A stretch of DNA of 60,000 bases from Takakia lepidozioides (GCA_030704615.1 CM060733.1:15192001-15252000), one strand, 5' to 3'. Counted from the stretch's first letter, positions 24,020 through 36,829 are shown. Program-made: numbers and translations. Notes: a model not told the origin generated them from the letters alone.

Positions 24020-24700
24020 GTATGTTTTAAACTTGAATTTTAGAATGCGCTGATGGTGGATGGGATCTAGGAAAGTTTGATATGTCCTTTCCATACCTCA
24101 ATTTAGTAGCAAGTACAACTGTGTACAGAATAGAGTGCTTGGTGAGTGCTTGACTGGTTCAGCCTCATCTTTCAAATTAAATTCTAGCATCTCCAAGAGA
24201 ATGTAGTCATAAGACATTGGCTGCTACGACTTTCCAACCACCATTCTCCCATACTCGACTGAAAGTGTGTTAGTCATTAGACACATCATCTTCCACGTCT
24301 TTAGACACATCACCTTCCTTTAGCACATGGTTCCTCCCGTGTGTTAGTGGCCGGTTTCCCCTCTACTAATGGCAATCTCCCAATCACCTTGATTGCCTCT
24401 CGTGTGTCTACGCCCTGACTGTGTGTAACTCCACTTGGGGGTGTAACTCACACTTGGTCTCGAACTTTGACTAAGTCCAAATTTGGCTAAGAAGAGACCG
24501 GGGTTATAGAGGGTTAGGATACTGACACCCGGATTACATTTCAATAGCCTTCCCATCAAGAATCGAACCCAATATTTCGCAGCCTGCACTTACCAACATT
24601 CTTCAGTATATTTACTAGTGAAACCGAGGAAAGACTCATATTTGTACTAGGTGGCAAGGATGGAAGCAATCCAAGCTCGGTAATAGGAGTGCTCTGGGAG
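24020..24700. other. Intergenic, no gene seen
   Basis: The sequence downstream of the last MUS81-like exon contains a short imperfect duplication around AGACACATCATCTTCC and AGACACATCACCTTCC (about 24278-24318). The last residues of a MUS81 protein were not found here. Confidence 0.35.
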
Positions 24701-24867
24701 CGGTGATAGGTGAGGCATATCCAGTGAGAGAGGGTGTGTGGTTGCACAGCTTCATCTCCAGCTCCAGCTCTAGCTTGCACAGCTCCCTTCACTCCAACAT
24801 CATTCCTCACTCTTGTCTGCACAACAAGGCCTTGGAGGGAAGTGGGGGAGTATTGCAGCTTCGCACA

Positions 24868-25113
24868 ATGGCATCCTTTGCGCTTGCATTGCCCATGGGG
24901 CAGGTGATGATGAGCGCTGCAAAGACGGAGAAGAAGGGATTCTTAGACTGGCTGGGCGGTGCTCTGGACAAGGCGGAGATATCAGAGTTGGACCCCGTCC
25001 TGAAGAAGGTGGAGGGAAAGAATGGCGCGGCCACTGGCAAGCCTGCAGCCGAGAAGAAAGGCTCCGGCCCTGCTCCTCAAAAGAAGGCCGGGCTTTTTGG
25101 AGGCAAAAAGTGA
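24868..25113 (+). CDS. Small lysine-rich protein, possibly plastid-targeted
   Basis: An intronless frame of 81 residues from ATG 24868. The same frame is open from an upstream ATG at 24703, which would give 136 residues. The N-terminus (MASFALALPMGQVMMSAA) has the look of a short plastid transit peptide. The body has GFLDWLGGALDKAEISELDP, then VLKKVEGKNG and a Lys/Pro/Gly-rich tail ending in FGGKK. A similar layout (GFxDWxxGxxxK, ETDPVLKKVE, basic tail) is known to me from small plant thylakoid-associated proteins, but I cannot name it safely. No introns and no neighbours that explain it. Codon use and the clean basic tail make it likely to be a real gene. Confidence 0.5.
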   Translation: MASFALALPMGQVMMSAAKTEKKGFLDWLGGALDKAEISELDPVLKKVEGKNGAATGKPAAEKKGSGPAPQKKAGLFGGKK

Positions 25114-26563
25114 CCACAATGTAGATTAATCGCTGGCGGTACACTTTTGAGTCCTTGGTTGTTCGCAGTCCTCTCTCTTATTTCTCTGCAATTTACATTC
25201 TGGAGCTCACATTCTGGAGCCGATTATGGCTTAACAGATCATCTACTCTCTGCCCACCAGTGGATCTGTGGGGAGGCTAGTTACATTATGTACTGGCTGA
25301 TTAACAGGTTGCTTCACCATGTTCACTTGTGTAAATTCAAAACATGTTTCAGTATGGGTATTTCTGTTTTCCATTGAGTAAGCAGGTCACGCAGAGCTGT
25401 TCGCATACGCTATCGACTTGCCTTCTACACATTACTCAACAAATCTTGAATTCGTCTTCCTCTTGCTTTTCCTCTATTCTGCACCGATCTCCTTCGCGTT
25501 TTCTGGGGGTGGTTGAGAAATGTTTGAAAATATATGCAAAATTTTACTGTGAAATGGGGGGCGTTGCAGGGATTCGTCTCGTGATAATCATGTGTCAAAG
25601 ACCGGTGGCAAGAGAGTTGAGACTCGCTACTAAAGACGAAGAGATACGAGAAACAGTTCTAGATATGATTGATCTGTATTATTATGGAGAGAATAAAATT
25701 AGGAGCAGAAATGATGTTTTCAGCCTTTTAAAGAGTACTTTTGCCAAGGCTTCTGTAGAGTAGATGTTTTTTCTGGAGATCTCTCTGAAGTTGCAATTGT
25801 TAATAAGCTGGTGGTTTAAAAGGGCTTGAAAATGGGAGTTCTGAGATTCGCTTGGAGGAACCCTGTGCAAAGTTCATCTATGAGATGATATCATGTAGTG
25901 TCCCTGAGATTTCTCAGATCTGCAGCAGCAAGTCCACAAATTGTGTGTCTTGCTTGATCCCCTTGCTCCCAACTTGCTTGCTTGGGTACATAGCAGGCTG
26001 CTCCACACCAGCAATACAATGACAAAAACGAGAACCTTGAAAAAATTGCAACTTTTTGACCATGAGACTACGAAGGTACATTGGCAATAAAACACTGACT
26101 TTGGACAACTGTTGACCGGATTCAAGGATGACTGGTACACATGAAGAAAAAAATATCGTTCATTGGTTGAAAACCAACCTACCAAGTATCTTTCTTGGTA
26201 AACCCTCTTCCAATCTAAGCACTTAACTGCTAAATCCTGGCACACATTTGGCAGAAACCTATTTCTCAACAAAAGATCATAATCTCTAGCACCCTGGCAG
26301 AAATGGGCGAAGCTGAACAATAAAATGAGAATCTTGTAGATGACTTGAGCATTATCTGTGAGCAAAGACTTTGAAAGAATTGTTGGCCAGTATCACAGAA
26401 AGCTTGTCACAAGTCATTTTACAGAAGTTGCAGCCTTTCCTAAACAGGTTGGAGAGAAGAAGACAGAGCAATCCCACATTGAAGGAAGTCTTCTGCTCCC
26501 GTGATGTTGCTCACTTAACTCTTGAAGACCAACATACACACTCCCAGCAAATCACGCTGCCAT
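25114..26563. other. Intergenic; one unassigned + frame
   Basis: A plus frame ending at 25763 (GVAGIRLVIIMCQRP, then KDEEIRETVLDMIDLYYYG) is open for about 140 codons but matches no family I know and has no clear start context. The rest is the 3' flank of the DOHH gene on minus. Confidence 0.3.
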
Positions 26564-28539
26564 TCATATGGGCATTTCCAGCTGTAATAACTGCACACCC
26601 ACAATGGCTCTCTATAAATACCTAACTTCTCGAGTTGACAGCTGTGTCCTCACTCTGGAAATTAACTGTTGGATTTCGTGATAGTGTCTCTAAAAACAGA
26701 AGTTCGTGTGTGTGTGTGTGTGTGACAATTGACAAACTTGATTACAGGGTGACAACAGAAACTGACCTCAAAAGGTGTACCTTGGCGCTCCAAGTCAATC
26801 ATGCAAAGTGCCACTTCACAGCTCTGCGACACAATGGGCTCATAGTCCTTTTGAAATGCCTTGAGCAACTCCACACTTTCCTCATCTGCTAGAACATGAC
26901 ATCCGTCGCACAAGGCCACCCCCATTCAATTGTTACCAGAGTGTCATGTACTGAGGACATTGAAGCTACCAGACTCAATAGCAGCTAAGCAGGTCCCTGG
27001 CACTCCATATGGACACATAAAAGCAAAGACATACCAGCAATAGAACCAAGTGCCTCAGCAGCTTCATGCCGCACCATGGGGTGCTCGGCAACATCCTTCA
27101 GCGTCCTTGCTAGAGCCTGTGTGGCAGCCTTATCTTGAAGTTGCCCTAAAACATATGCAACCTGCAAACAATAGACTCTTTAGCCACCCCTTTCCCTACA
27201 CAAGCAGGCTCTGCACAAGAGACCAGCATGGGACAAACAAAGCTAGCTGGCTTGCGGGATGGAGGTAGAACTTTCAGCACAAATACATGATACCATAGCA
27301 ACCATGCGTTTCAACCTTTTACTCAATGGAATATGCACACCTCATGTCGGAGAAGGGCACTTTGCACTTGCAGAGCAGTGACAATGGCGGCAACAGCATC
27401 AGCACCAGCCCGATTGCGAAGGGAAAACAAGGCTGCATATCGCTCATACATGCCCTCTCCCTCATCCAGGAGCACCTTCCTTTCCCAACCCATTGCATGC
27501 TTTTCATCAGGCTATTCAATCCAAACTTCACCTCTTGAGGCTGACATGCAAACACTTCACTCTCTGGTGAAGCCTCAAAAGAAGCTACCACTTCCAAAGC
27601 CAAGAGAAACTGATAGACTCACAATAAAAAAATGGCAACAGTTACCTCAAATCCGTGACAGAGGAGGTTGACGGAGCAGGGGCAGCAGGGTCCACCGACA
27701 GAAAGGGTGAGTGATCGTCATCGCAGGCTTGGCCCTGATGTATTCGGCGAAGCGCTAGTTCACACGTCTCTCGTACCTCAGGGGCCGGATCTGATACACA
27801 GCTCTCCAGTAAGAACGCCACACACTCTGCTGCTCCAATCGCCCCCAATGCCTCTGCTGCCTGCACTCTCGTCACTGCGTGTTACCATAGAATTTCACAC
27901 AGACCTTACTTCCCTGACCCTCATGCCTAATTCCCAAATATCCAAGCAGACCAGACGTGGGAGCGGCCTGTCCGTTACTAGGAAAAAGAGAAACAAGGCA
28001 ATAGCAATTACCTCATGGCGCACTATGGGATGGAAGGAGTGAATGTCCTGAAGAGTGGTCCGCAGCGCAGGAATGGCTGCCGCATCCTGCATCTGTCCCA
28101 AAGCAAACGCTGCCTCGTGCGCCAAAAGATTCGATGCGTCACTCATAGCTACCATCCATCCATCAACCCATTCATACACAAGTTTCCTTTCAGAGACTAG
28201 GTCGAGTACGTCGGTAATGGTGCAACCTCATTCTTTCTTGCAGCCAAAGCGCGCATTCTACAAAACCCAGGACTGAAAAATGCTGCAGGCCACACCAGAA
28301 AACAAACCTGCAATGAGAGCCTGGCGAGGTCCATCCCCCCTGAGATTTCGGAGAGCAAAGAGCGCCCGCCATCGTTCTGCAATCGAATGCCTCGGGTCCA
28401 GAAGCCGCTGCCCAATGAGCGCCTCGGTCTGGGCCGACACCACTGTACCTGAATTGCCAGGCGACGCTACCACAACCTCCTCCATTGCGTCCTCCCTCTT
28501 TCTTTCCCGTCTCTCTTCTTCGGTGCAGAATTGCGCCAT
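26564..28539 (-). CDS. DOHH: Deoxyhypusine hydroxylase (HEAT-repeat di-iron enzyme)
   Basis: Hydroxylates deoxyhypusine in eIF5A, the last step of hypusine formation. Exons on minus: 28308-28539 (ATG), 28012-28148, 27646-27860, 27341-27479, 27035-27161, 26767-26885, and a probable 9-codon terminal exon 26564-26590 ending in TGA. The four His-Glu metal ligands are all present: [42 protein letters not shown] and [14 protein letters not shown], arranged as two HEAT-repeat halves around a linker with [10 protein letters not shown]. The C-terminal [12 protein letters not shown] block is typical. About 331 residues, against about 300-315 in other eukaryotes; the extra residues are in the charged N-terminus. 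The terminal exon is uncertain: without that splice the frame would run through a GT-repeat to a stop at 26662. All other junctions are GT-AG and in phase. Confidence 0.93.
26709..26726. repeat. GT microsatellite
   Basis: A run of GT units lies just downstream of the sixth DOHH exon, inside its last intron or in the alternative read-through tail. Confidence 0.8.
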
Positions 28540-28871
28540 CCCTAAACCTTGAGGCGATTTCCTGTCAACGAGGGACCCGCACGTGCGACTGCGTGAAATT
28601 CTTCCCCTTCTTCCACTTCCAGTTAATGTTTTCCTTGAATCTCCACAGCCACATCAGAGTGCCTGCATTGTCTGCCTGCTTTACATGTGGATGAAAGTTG
28701 TCAGCTTTTTTGGGTCATGTTTATTTGCAGCACTTGCCCAAACATGTTCAAAAAATATAGCATAGTACAATGTCCTTCACATTCTGGAGTCTTCGGCCTC
28801 ACCCCTACGTGGTTGCCCTCACACTATCACTTCCTCATGCTCAGCCACCTTTTCTGAGAAAGACAGGCATG

Positions 28872-29615
28872 CAGATGGCAGATATGGACAGTGAAATCCA
28901 AGTTCCCTTGCTCCTAGACCAAGCTGAGGATATCTCTAGTGGACCACCAGGATGAGGAATCTCCTGAGGATGAACTAGGTTTTGAGAGCCTTGACTATGA
29001 TCCAATCCACAGTTCAGTGCACTCCCAACAGAAAGTGCAAAACCAGCGGCATTTCTATGGGTAAGCTTTTCCTATTCAGGCGTAGTTTTCACACAACTTG
29101 ACATTTGTCAAGCTCTAGGGTGAAACAGTTATCTTCAGTCCTCTTGCACCTCCAATTCAGCTCAGGTGCAGAAGGTTTTGGTTGGCTCATCTTCGTTGAG
29201 CATTACAAGCTTGTACAGGAAACAGGAGGCCTTGGCTCAACTCCTGTAGAAGTCTGATTGAGCTTATAGAGGCATTACTTTTTGGACTCTCCTCATTTTG
29301 CATCGCCTCCTACATTCATGATCTCTTCTAGAGACAGCACTCAGCGAATTTGAAAGTAAGTCTCCTCTGTTCCAATCAGAAGTTGTAGAGCTCGTTTAGT
29401 AGAATTTGACATTGACTGTGCTCACCACAATGCCCTTAGTTGGCCACTTCGTTGGACCTTTTGACCTTTGAAAAGTTTCTCAGCTGTATCAATTTCAATC
29501 AATTTACAATTGATTATCACTGAGAAATCTGGCTACTGGTGTGTGGGTGTGGACAGGTACACGGGGTTCGCAGTTGCCAAGTGGAGCATCACAATAATGA
29601 TTGGTGTTCTTGTCG
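28872..29615 (+). pseudogene. CLC chloride channel/exchanger, truncated N-terminal fragment
   Basis: CLC proteins move chloride or exchange anions for protons across endomembranes. Two pieces join in phase: a first exon ending at 29060 (ELGFESLDYDPIH, then QNQRHFYG) and an exon at 29557-29615 (YTGFAVAKWSITIMIGVLVG). The ESLDY motif followed by a VAKW..IGVLVG first membrane helix is characteristic of plant and animal CLC N-termini. The start region (MDSEIQVPLLL at about 28884) is out of frame with the ESLDY block by one base near 28949. None of the later CLC motifs (GSGIPE, GKxGPxxH, the CBS domains) were found before the next gene begins on the other strand at 31162. It looks like a gene fragment, although a distant exon cannot be ruled out by eye. 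Confidence 0.55.
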
Positions 29616-31161
29616 GTATGCCCTCCCCTACCTCGTTCTTCTTCAGGGGCCCTACAAGTCCTATTTATTGTGAGATACAATACTCTAACCACTGGTTTCC
29701 CCCCTCCAATGCAGTAACAAAAGAACTGCGTACTTTTCTGGGCTCACATACTCCTGGTTTCAGGACCTGCTTATCAGCTCTTCCAATTTTGCAGCCAAAG
29801 TGCCATTTAAGTTGGATGAAGACAATCTAGGAATATTGACAAACAAAAGAATTACTATATTCCCAGGAAGCAAGGCTATGGACACTCAAACTTGAAAGGA
29901 CAAGAAGAAAACAAAAGAGTCTGTCAACTTTTTCCAAAATTTGCCTACAGTTCAGTCTTGATGGTCTAGGGGACCAAAAGGAAGTCCAAGTGAGAGAGTA
30001 ATAGAAATAAGACAGAAAATCGAAAACACCTGGTGACTTAAAGATCTTGACGCTGAAAAGAGAGAGAAACACACATTCAGAAACGTTCACGGACTGACAT
30101 GCAGGTTGGCTGTTGGATTCAAGATGTGACAAATGAACTTTGGAATCTCTCTTTCACTGAGACCATGCCACCGAAGCTCCTCAATGGTGGTGTATCGTTT
30201 TTTCCCTTTTGAGCTCCCGCGAGCCTGAGTTACAGGGTCTCATTCCTAAGTCCGGTAACTTTTACTTTGATGAGGTAGCAATCATACAACCAGGCTAGAG
30301 ATTTAGCACCTTTGACTTTAACAAATCGTCCGGGAACATTACCTAAGAGAATCCTTTCATGCTGCACATGTTCAGTCTCTAGAGAGCATCACACACCAGG
30401 CTAGACATTTGAAAGCTGTGTTTACACAACCTCCAGAAACAGTACAGGTAAGACCATCTAATCAGTCGCAATGCACATAATTGAATTTCAATTAATAACG
30501 AATAAAACAGCTGGCCCCATTACAGGACTGAAGGTCGATGAACGGTACAATGGTAGCTGAAATTGGGAATTGGCAGTCCAGAGTTTGCAGAGGGTCACCA
30601 TCTAGCAGCATGAAGAGCATTATACACTACACAATCACACTCATGAATGACAGGGAAACTAGGTGGCAGTGAGAAACAAAATTGTGTCTCCGTATGAACC
30701 TATGGCAGGAAAAGGCATCATTCCAGCGGCTTTCGAACCAAGAAGAAGTACATGGGTGTGAATATTTCTCTCCTGCAATCACAGGCCAGCTCAATCTCAG
30801 AAATGTCCAACTCAAACTCAGAACATCAAGAACAAGAGCAGTATCTAATCTCCCTATAGATAGCTCTTTTGCGTTTCAAATCTTACATCAACCCAGATTT
30901 CCATAAGGAAATAGAGCTGACTTGGGAAATGAAATAGTACTTCATAGCATCCATAAGATGCTCAAAGAACTTATGGGACAAGAGGAAGAAAGAATGAAGA
31001 AAGAGAGGGTCACAAGCAGCCCAAAAGCAACTAAAGCTAAAGGGATTGTCTAAGAGTCAATGCGTCATGCAGGTAAGTTGCCGAGCATTTCTGGTCCTCG
31101 TAAGGGAAGAAAGAGAGTTCTCACACCATAAAGAAGTCCATTAAGAGCAAGTGAGACTTAC
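29616..31161. other. Intergenic; 3' side of SMT1
   Basis: No CLC continuation was found. The last SMT1 exon (about 13 residues, expected to encode the conserved FTPM-type tail) should lie here on minus but was not recognised. A diverged ATGAA-tail repeat lies near 30925-30980. Confidence 0.4.
30925..30982 (+). repeat. Dispersed ATGAA-tailed repeat, copy 3 (diverged)
   Basis: GAAATGAAATAGTACTTCAT is followed by GATGCTCAAAGAACTTATGG. It shares the 3' segment (GCTCAAAGAGCTTATGGG-like) with the minus-strand copy near 47850. Confidence 0.5.
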
Positions 31162-34100
31162 CGGCCACCCTCAACCAGGCCTTCTGCAGCCTTCTCTAAG
31201 AAAGCACTGACTCGACTGCTGCCTTCTGGGGCTACCTTCAAGGACTCCAGGACTCGCACCTATGGTGGGGAAAATGTGAGCAAACAAGAGCAGCATTTCC
31301 TTTACAACATACTTCCAAAGTTACCTCGTGAACTCCCTATGGACTTCGACAGTGCGCTTGTACAGCAGCAAATCATTTCACAAAAACCCAAGATCAAGGA
31401 ACAAATGAGCCATGAATAATTACATCCCGGTAACAGAGTCAATTATCATTTGCTGATTCAGTAGACACCTTCCCACACAAGAAAGGTAAGATATGCCCCC
31501 AAATAAGAAGGGTTGAGCCTTCCCTACCATGTTGCGAGTGAGAAATCGGCCAACAGTCGTGAGACGGAAAGTGGAGATCGAGAAATAGCTGGGGTCCAAA
31601 GGCTGATACCATGGCACTTGTGAACTCTTAGACAGGTCCTCATCCACCAACACCTGCTTTCAGCAACCATGGTATTTCTGTTATACGTTATGGGACGTTG
31701 ATCTGATAGGACATTTTATCATACCTCCAACTTCAATACTACAGCACTCCTTACCTCGAAACCAGCCGACTTAAGAGCATCAAAGCACTGCTTTGTTGTG
31801 CGAATATCAGGCAGTCCATCACCCAGCTCAATCTCTGCCTGCATCATGGCAACCCAGCAAATGACTGATTTCCAAAACTACGGTGCAAAAAGCTGTAACT
31901 CACAAAAGCCTGACAAGTGAATGAATGAAGTTTCCCAATTCCTGGTCCTCTGTGCAGATGAGCCAAGGGTACAGGACTTTGAGGCTGACCAGAAACCAAC
32001 AATGGACTAAACACTTCCCCATTCAGTACCATATGTATTCATACCATGTCAAGGATAGTTGGCAGGAGTAAAAACCTTGCACTTTTGATGAAGGTCATTT
32101 TTGGGGTCAAAAGCTTCAGTCATGCACCATTCGTAGCCAGCAAACAGCTGCCCAGGTTTTAGCACTCTATGTATTTCCTTGTAGCACGCAACCTGTGTCT
32201 CCACCATTAAAGTTAAGTTTTTGAATCTTGTAGACAACATGAAGACAGAACAAACAAAACTGATGAATGAGGCCCATGTACCTAGGAGAAATATGTCATC
32301 CCTTGCAGTAGCTCTCACTGCTCTTGACAAGAGAGATTGAGCAGAAGCCTAAGTACCACAAAGATGACCCACACCACGTCATCCCTCAACTTGTGCCAAA
32401 CACACAGTGGAGAGAAAGAGGACAAAAAATGATTACATCCGTTGGAGGCCCAAAGGGCCGAGGAGAAGAAAATAAAGAAGTGAACATCATAAAGTGGGGA
32501 CAGATAAAGGCAAATATACAGATGTGGAAGACTTACAGGGTCAGGGGCATGACAGGTGGCCTCAATCGTATAAACTGCATCATACGTGTTGTCAGGGACC
32601 GGTATATTCATGAAGTCTGCCTGCATCATCCAAACAAAGTGTGACTGTCTAGAAAAGCCAGTCAACATGGATTTCTAAATCTCAACACGGAGGCAAGGAA
32701 AAACACCAGCAATAAGAGAGACGTTCACATTTAGCTACTCAGTGGCATTGACCAATACCTGCATCCCACTACCACTGGACCAGTTGCACAATTGCTCACC
32801 CCATTGTTCTCATCTTGAAGTTTTATTCATCACAAGATGATAACCACTAAATATTTAGTTGAGTCTATTGACAAGAACAGAACAACAAAACTAGGCTGAA
32901 ACTTGTAGAAACAGAACTCGGGTGCCGCTAACATGCATACTTTAAGGTAGTCGCATGTTTTGTCCAAACCAGCCTTCTTGTTTAACACCTACAGCCACCC
33001 ACAAAAACACAATAATAGTCAACCAACAGTTAGCTGCTTCATGGTCTGAGAACGGATCTCCCAATTTCATGTGAGGTCAGAAGCATTCCACGGTTGATCC
33101 TTCACTTAAATGGGCAGCAATTAAGAACTTACAGTGCCACGGGAAATTTGATAGGCATTGTTGTTAAGTCCTGTGACCAAAGCGCCGCTGCAGCATACAG
33201 GGCATATTAAAATTTTAACGCCCATTCAGCCTTCCATGCTACAACTTCCAATTAAAGCCTGCGGTGTAACTTCTAAATGAATCATGGCACTGAGAAGGCC
33301 TTACATCACTGGTGAGCAGACAATATTGGATTGACAAACGGTATAACTGAAGACAAAAGCCAAGTCAACTTATGACTCCAAATACCTTGTCATTCCAGCA
33401 ATAATGAGAACAGAATTTGCTACAAATAACAGGATTTCTTGTTTACATAACACAACCTGATAACATAAGAGAATGCGAGTTATGGAAAAGCAGGATACCT
33501 GAAGCCAGCAATCTCCCTCAATGGGCCCCCAATGCCACAGCCCACATCCAAAACCTGACACGAGCCAACATCCATCCACAAGGACAATCTATTTGTCAAT
33601 ACTAGCTCAGAACTAGCTCACAGACATTAGTAGATGCATAATTTGCTTGTCAAGACACAATGAAGTGGATCCTAAACGCAGTGCTTGACCACTGGACTTC
33701 CTCATCCAGACCATGTCTGTAATATTAGAGATCTGTACAGCCCTAGTTGTAGCCCAACGTGCTCTCCATTCACAAGTTTGACTGTGCTGAGAGAAGAAAA
33801 AGTGCATGCTTTGAAACCCAAAAAGCTAGGGGGTGGTCACCTTCTGTCCTGGGACCAAGCCAAGCCTTAGGGCCAGGTAGTGTTCATGGCGCTTAATGCT
33901 CTCTCGCAGAGTCTCTCCTTTCCACCTGCCGCCAAAAGAACCCAGAACAGACAAATCAATCAACCTGCGTCACATCTCTTTGCCAGCTGGGAAGCCTGTC
34001 AGGAGACGAAGTTGTACAATTCAGGTCATGTGATGATATTACTGTCATAACAGAGCAACTGAACTAATCCACAACCCCTAAAAGCTCAATAGTTTGGGAT

Positions 34101-34825
34101 ACCTGTTAGCAAAGTGGAATGACTCGCCCCATCCATACTCGTAGAAGCTGGTTGCAAGGTCATAGTACTTGTTCACCTATATCAAGTATCGACATTATGA
34201 TTTGCAACAAATGTCTTCACCACTCACGTACAATGCATCATATCCGAGGACTCGGTTGACGTATTCCTAAGAGTGTATATGCCTGAGACAACTCCAAGGA
34301 ATACATCTCAACCCAAATACCCTCAAATTCACATTTTCAGATTCGAAGAAGGGTTGAGAGCAGTATAATCAATGACAATATCATCAAACGATGTGTTCAA
34401 GAGCAAACATTGATAGATACAATATCAAGGTTCGGAAGGAAAAATCGATATTACCATGTCAGTGTAGTTTGACTTCCTTTGCTCTTCATCACCACCATGG
34501 TACGTGTGGTACTTTTCATATCTGCGGGACCAATCCCACATAGCAGCTGTTAATGAACTTCTCTTATTACACTACAGAAGCAACTTATCCTCGCTCACCA
34601 GTCCTCTCATCCCAAGAAGTGAACCGCAGTGGTGCTGTAGCTATAATGCGGAACACATTGTCCTCCAATCTCCAAACCACACCCATCTACAAGCCCGATA
34701 CGCTGACTGAGGAAACATTGCAAAAGCGAGGGGCATATGACTAGGTACCCATCAACAGCTGACAGCACTTCGCCTCGAGACAACAAGCCTCCTGTGCCGT
34801 TCGCCAGGTTAAGTGCATCCGCCAT
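31162..34825 (-). CDS. SMT1: Cycloartenol/sterol C-24 methyltransferase (SMT1), last exon not found
   Basis: Transfers a methyl group from S-adenosylmethionine to C-24 of the sterol side chain, the entry step to phytosterols and ergosterol-type sterols; the family acts at the ER. Twelve exons on minus: 34749-34825 (ATG), 34455-34521, 34103-34176, 33841-33925, 33499-33554, 33133-33187, 32941-32988, 32537-32620, 32076-32192, 31755-31838, 31528-31653 and 31162-31259. These give 323 codons plus 2 nt; the family has about 336 residues, so one short terminal exon is missing. Motifs: the [10 protein letters not shown] substrate region, [15 protein letters not shown], the SAM motif [64 protein letters not shown] and [14 protein letters not shown]. 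The short soluble N-terminus (no membrane anchor) favours SMT1 over SMT2. All junctions are GT-AG and in phase. Confidence 0.93.
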
Positions 34826-35821
34826 GTTCGAACCGCCCAGAACCCACCTCCACAAAGACCTTGCAAAGTGCGTGGGACCGTCCTCCCCTCCCCCCCCCCA
34901 ACAAACACACGCTCTCTACTTCTCTTTCTCTCTCTCTCTCTCTCACTCTCAAAGGGGTGTGCAGAGAAAGAAGATACTTAGAAGACGACAAAGAGAATTT
35001 GATTGGGTCTGTTAGCCTCCCGACCTGTTCACACGACAGCTGTCCCTGCGTTGGTCCTACAACGCGAGTATGGGCTTCTCCCGTGAGCTTTGCCTCTTCA
35101 AGCCTCGATTAGTTTTGTTTTTTGTAAGAGGGAGATCGACAACCATCCGATCAGCCATTCACACCAAAATTTCTCATTGTAAAATGGGACTTTTCAGACA
35201 AGAATTCCGCATGGACAGTTCCAGATTCCTCTGTCCGTGTATTGGCCAGGAGAACTCAGTAAGGCTGTAACTGCAGATCACTGGCGTCTGCCGGATTTTC
35301 GACCCCTCGCTGATCTGTGCACTTTCACACTCTGTACTCTGCACTTGTGTGGGGCTGGTTCGGATATTCTTGGTACTGTAGAGCTGGGTATTATTAGTCT
35401 TGTTGATTGATGCCGCAGATCAGAAGGAGTCATCCGACAGATCTTTAGTTGGTCTTGAAGGTATGTATCATGGCAGGGAAAGATCCTTGAGACTCACCTT
35501 AAATACTATGCTTGGTTCATGTTCCAGTTTGGGTTTGGGAGGGCCTCTGAATTTCAAGAAGCTTTCCTAATAACGGCAGAGGGACAGCGCCCTGAGAGCA
35601 TGGAGGTAACATAACATTACCTTCATGGAGGTAGCTATAATTTCCGTTCAAAAACAATTGGAAGTCCATCTAGTCTTGGGGCATGTGTGGCTTTCCAGCA
35701 CACTGAGATTGGGAGAACTCTAGAATCATTGTTCTTTCAACGAATGTATGCCATATCTTGCATTGTGATCTTCACCAATGCAAGAACGAACGCATGGCAT
35801 AACTATTCATGCTCTTCGCTC
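34826..35821. other. Intergenic, upstream of SMT1
   Basis: Starts with a C-run and CT microsatellite (about 34890-34945), likely in the SMT1 leader or promoter. The rest has no recognisable gene. An imperfect palindrome (ATGCCAT...CTTGCATTG...CAATGCAAG...ATGGCAT) spans about 35748-35801, just before the LTR block that starts at 35822. Confidence 0.5.
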
Positions 35822-36148
35822 TGTCAAGTTATTTTACCACTAGTGTGAAACTAGCTAGGAAATAGCTAGCTTTTACATATTGACATTTGGGATTGGCCCA
35901 AGTGTCAATCCAGGGGTCAAGGCAGATTTAGGCCCTGGAGTGGTTATCTTCACGGCAAGCGCGGGAGGCTCATCTTTCTCGAGTTGAGCCTCACCGCGCC
36001 TAGCTATGGCGCCGTAGTGTGGATTCCCCATGGCGTGGGGTGCACTTGGCTTGACTTGTATTTGAGTGATGAGGTTATATATGCATGAGTTTATGCTTCA
36101 GCTTTGTGAGCTCGCATGAGCTTGTGCTTGTATTCTTCTTCTTTATCA
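35822..36148 (+). repeat. Left LTR segment (B) of the methyltransferase element
   Basis: Starts TGTCAAGTTATTTTACC and ends TTCTTCTTTATCA. It is almost identical to 46381-46705 and to the reverse complement of about 48960-49270. The A segment that precedes B in the right-hand LTRs is absent on its left. Confidence 0.85.
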
Positions 36149-36829
36149 CTCGAGAAAGATCAGCTCGTATCTATGAGTGCTAGATACGAGTTAGTTGTAG
36201 CACTTGTGGTTTTTGCTTGAGAATGAGGGAAACCAAGTTGTTATGCAAGGAGCACCGTGGAGCTCTTGGTTGTTAGAAGCGGAGGCGATGTGGGTTACGA
36301 GGTGGTAGACCTTGGCATTCGATCTTCAGCTTCAGAGATGAAAGCACCATGCTGCAGGTAATTCCAGAGCACCTTGATGGTTTCAGATTGTGTACATACA
36401 TGAGCAAGCACGATTGGGAAGAGGACCAGTCAAGAGCAGGTTATAGTGGCTTTGGTGGCAAAGCTAAGAACTGGACCTGGGAATGCGAGCTTTCATTGTG
36501 TGAAGGATTGCAAGACCAAGCGAAAGGGCTGATTTGGCTTGGGGCAAATCAATGCACTTTGTGGAGTATGGTGAGATTGGGTTTCAATCTCGAGCTTCAG
36601 CATTGAGAGGGCTCTTGTCATGGCAAGAGCAGGGCTGGAACAGGAGCTAAGAGGTGCGGCAAGGCCATGGAATGTGCACCTAGGGTTTCAGAGCTTGGAA
36701 GAAGAGCTCTTGCACCACAAGAGAAGTGTCTTGTGGCTGGAAATGTAAGCCTTAGGGTTTCAGGAGCTTGGCAAAGGCTATGGAGTGCTTAGTCTTATCT
36801 TAGAGAGCATCAAGGAGCCAAGGAGCCAA

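Noticed and set aside
25344-25763. 139-codon plus frame as a gene
   Set aside because: No start context, no family resemblance and no partner exons; kept only as an unassigned frame.
33443-33498. SMT1 introns beginning GTATCC as possible U12 introns
   Set aside because: The 5' ends resemble the U12 consensus but no TCCTTRAC branch site lies near their 3' ends; ordinary GT-AG introns fit.
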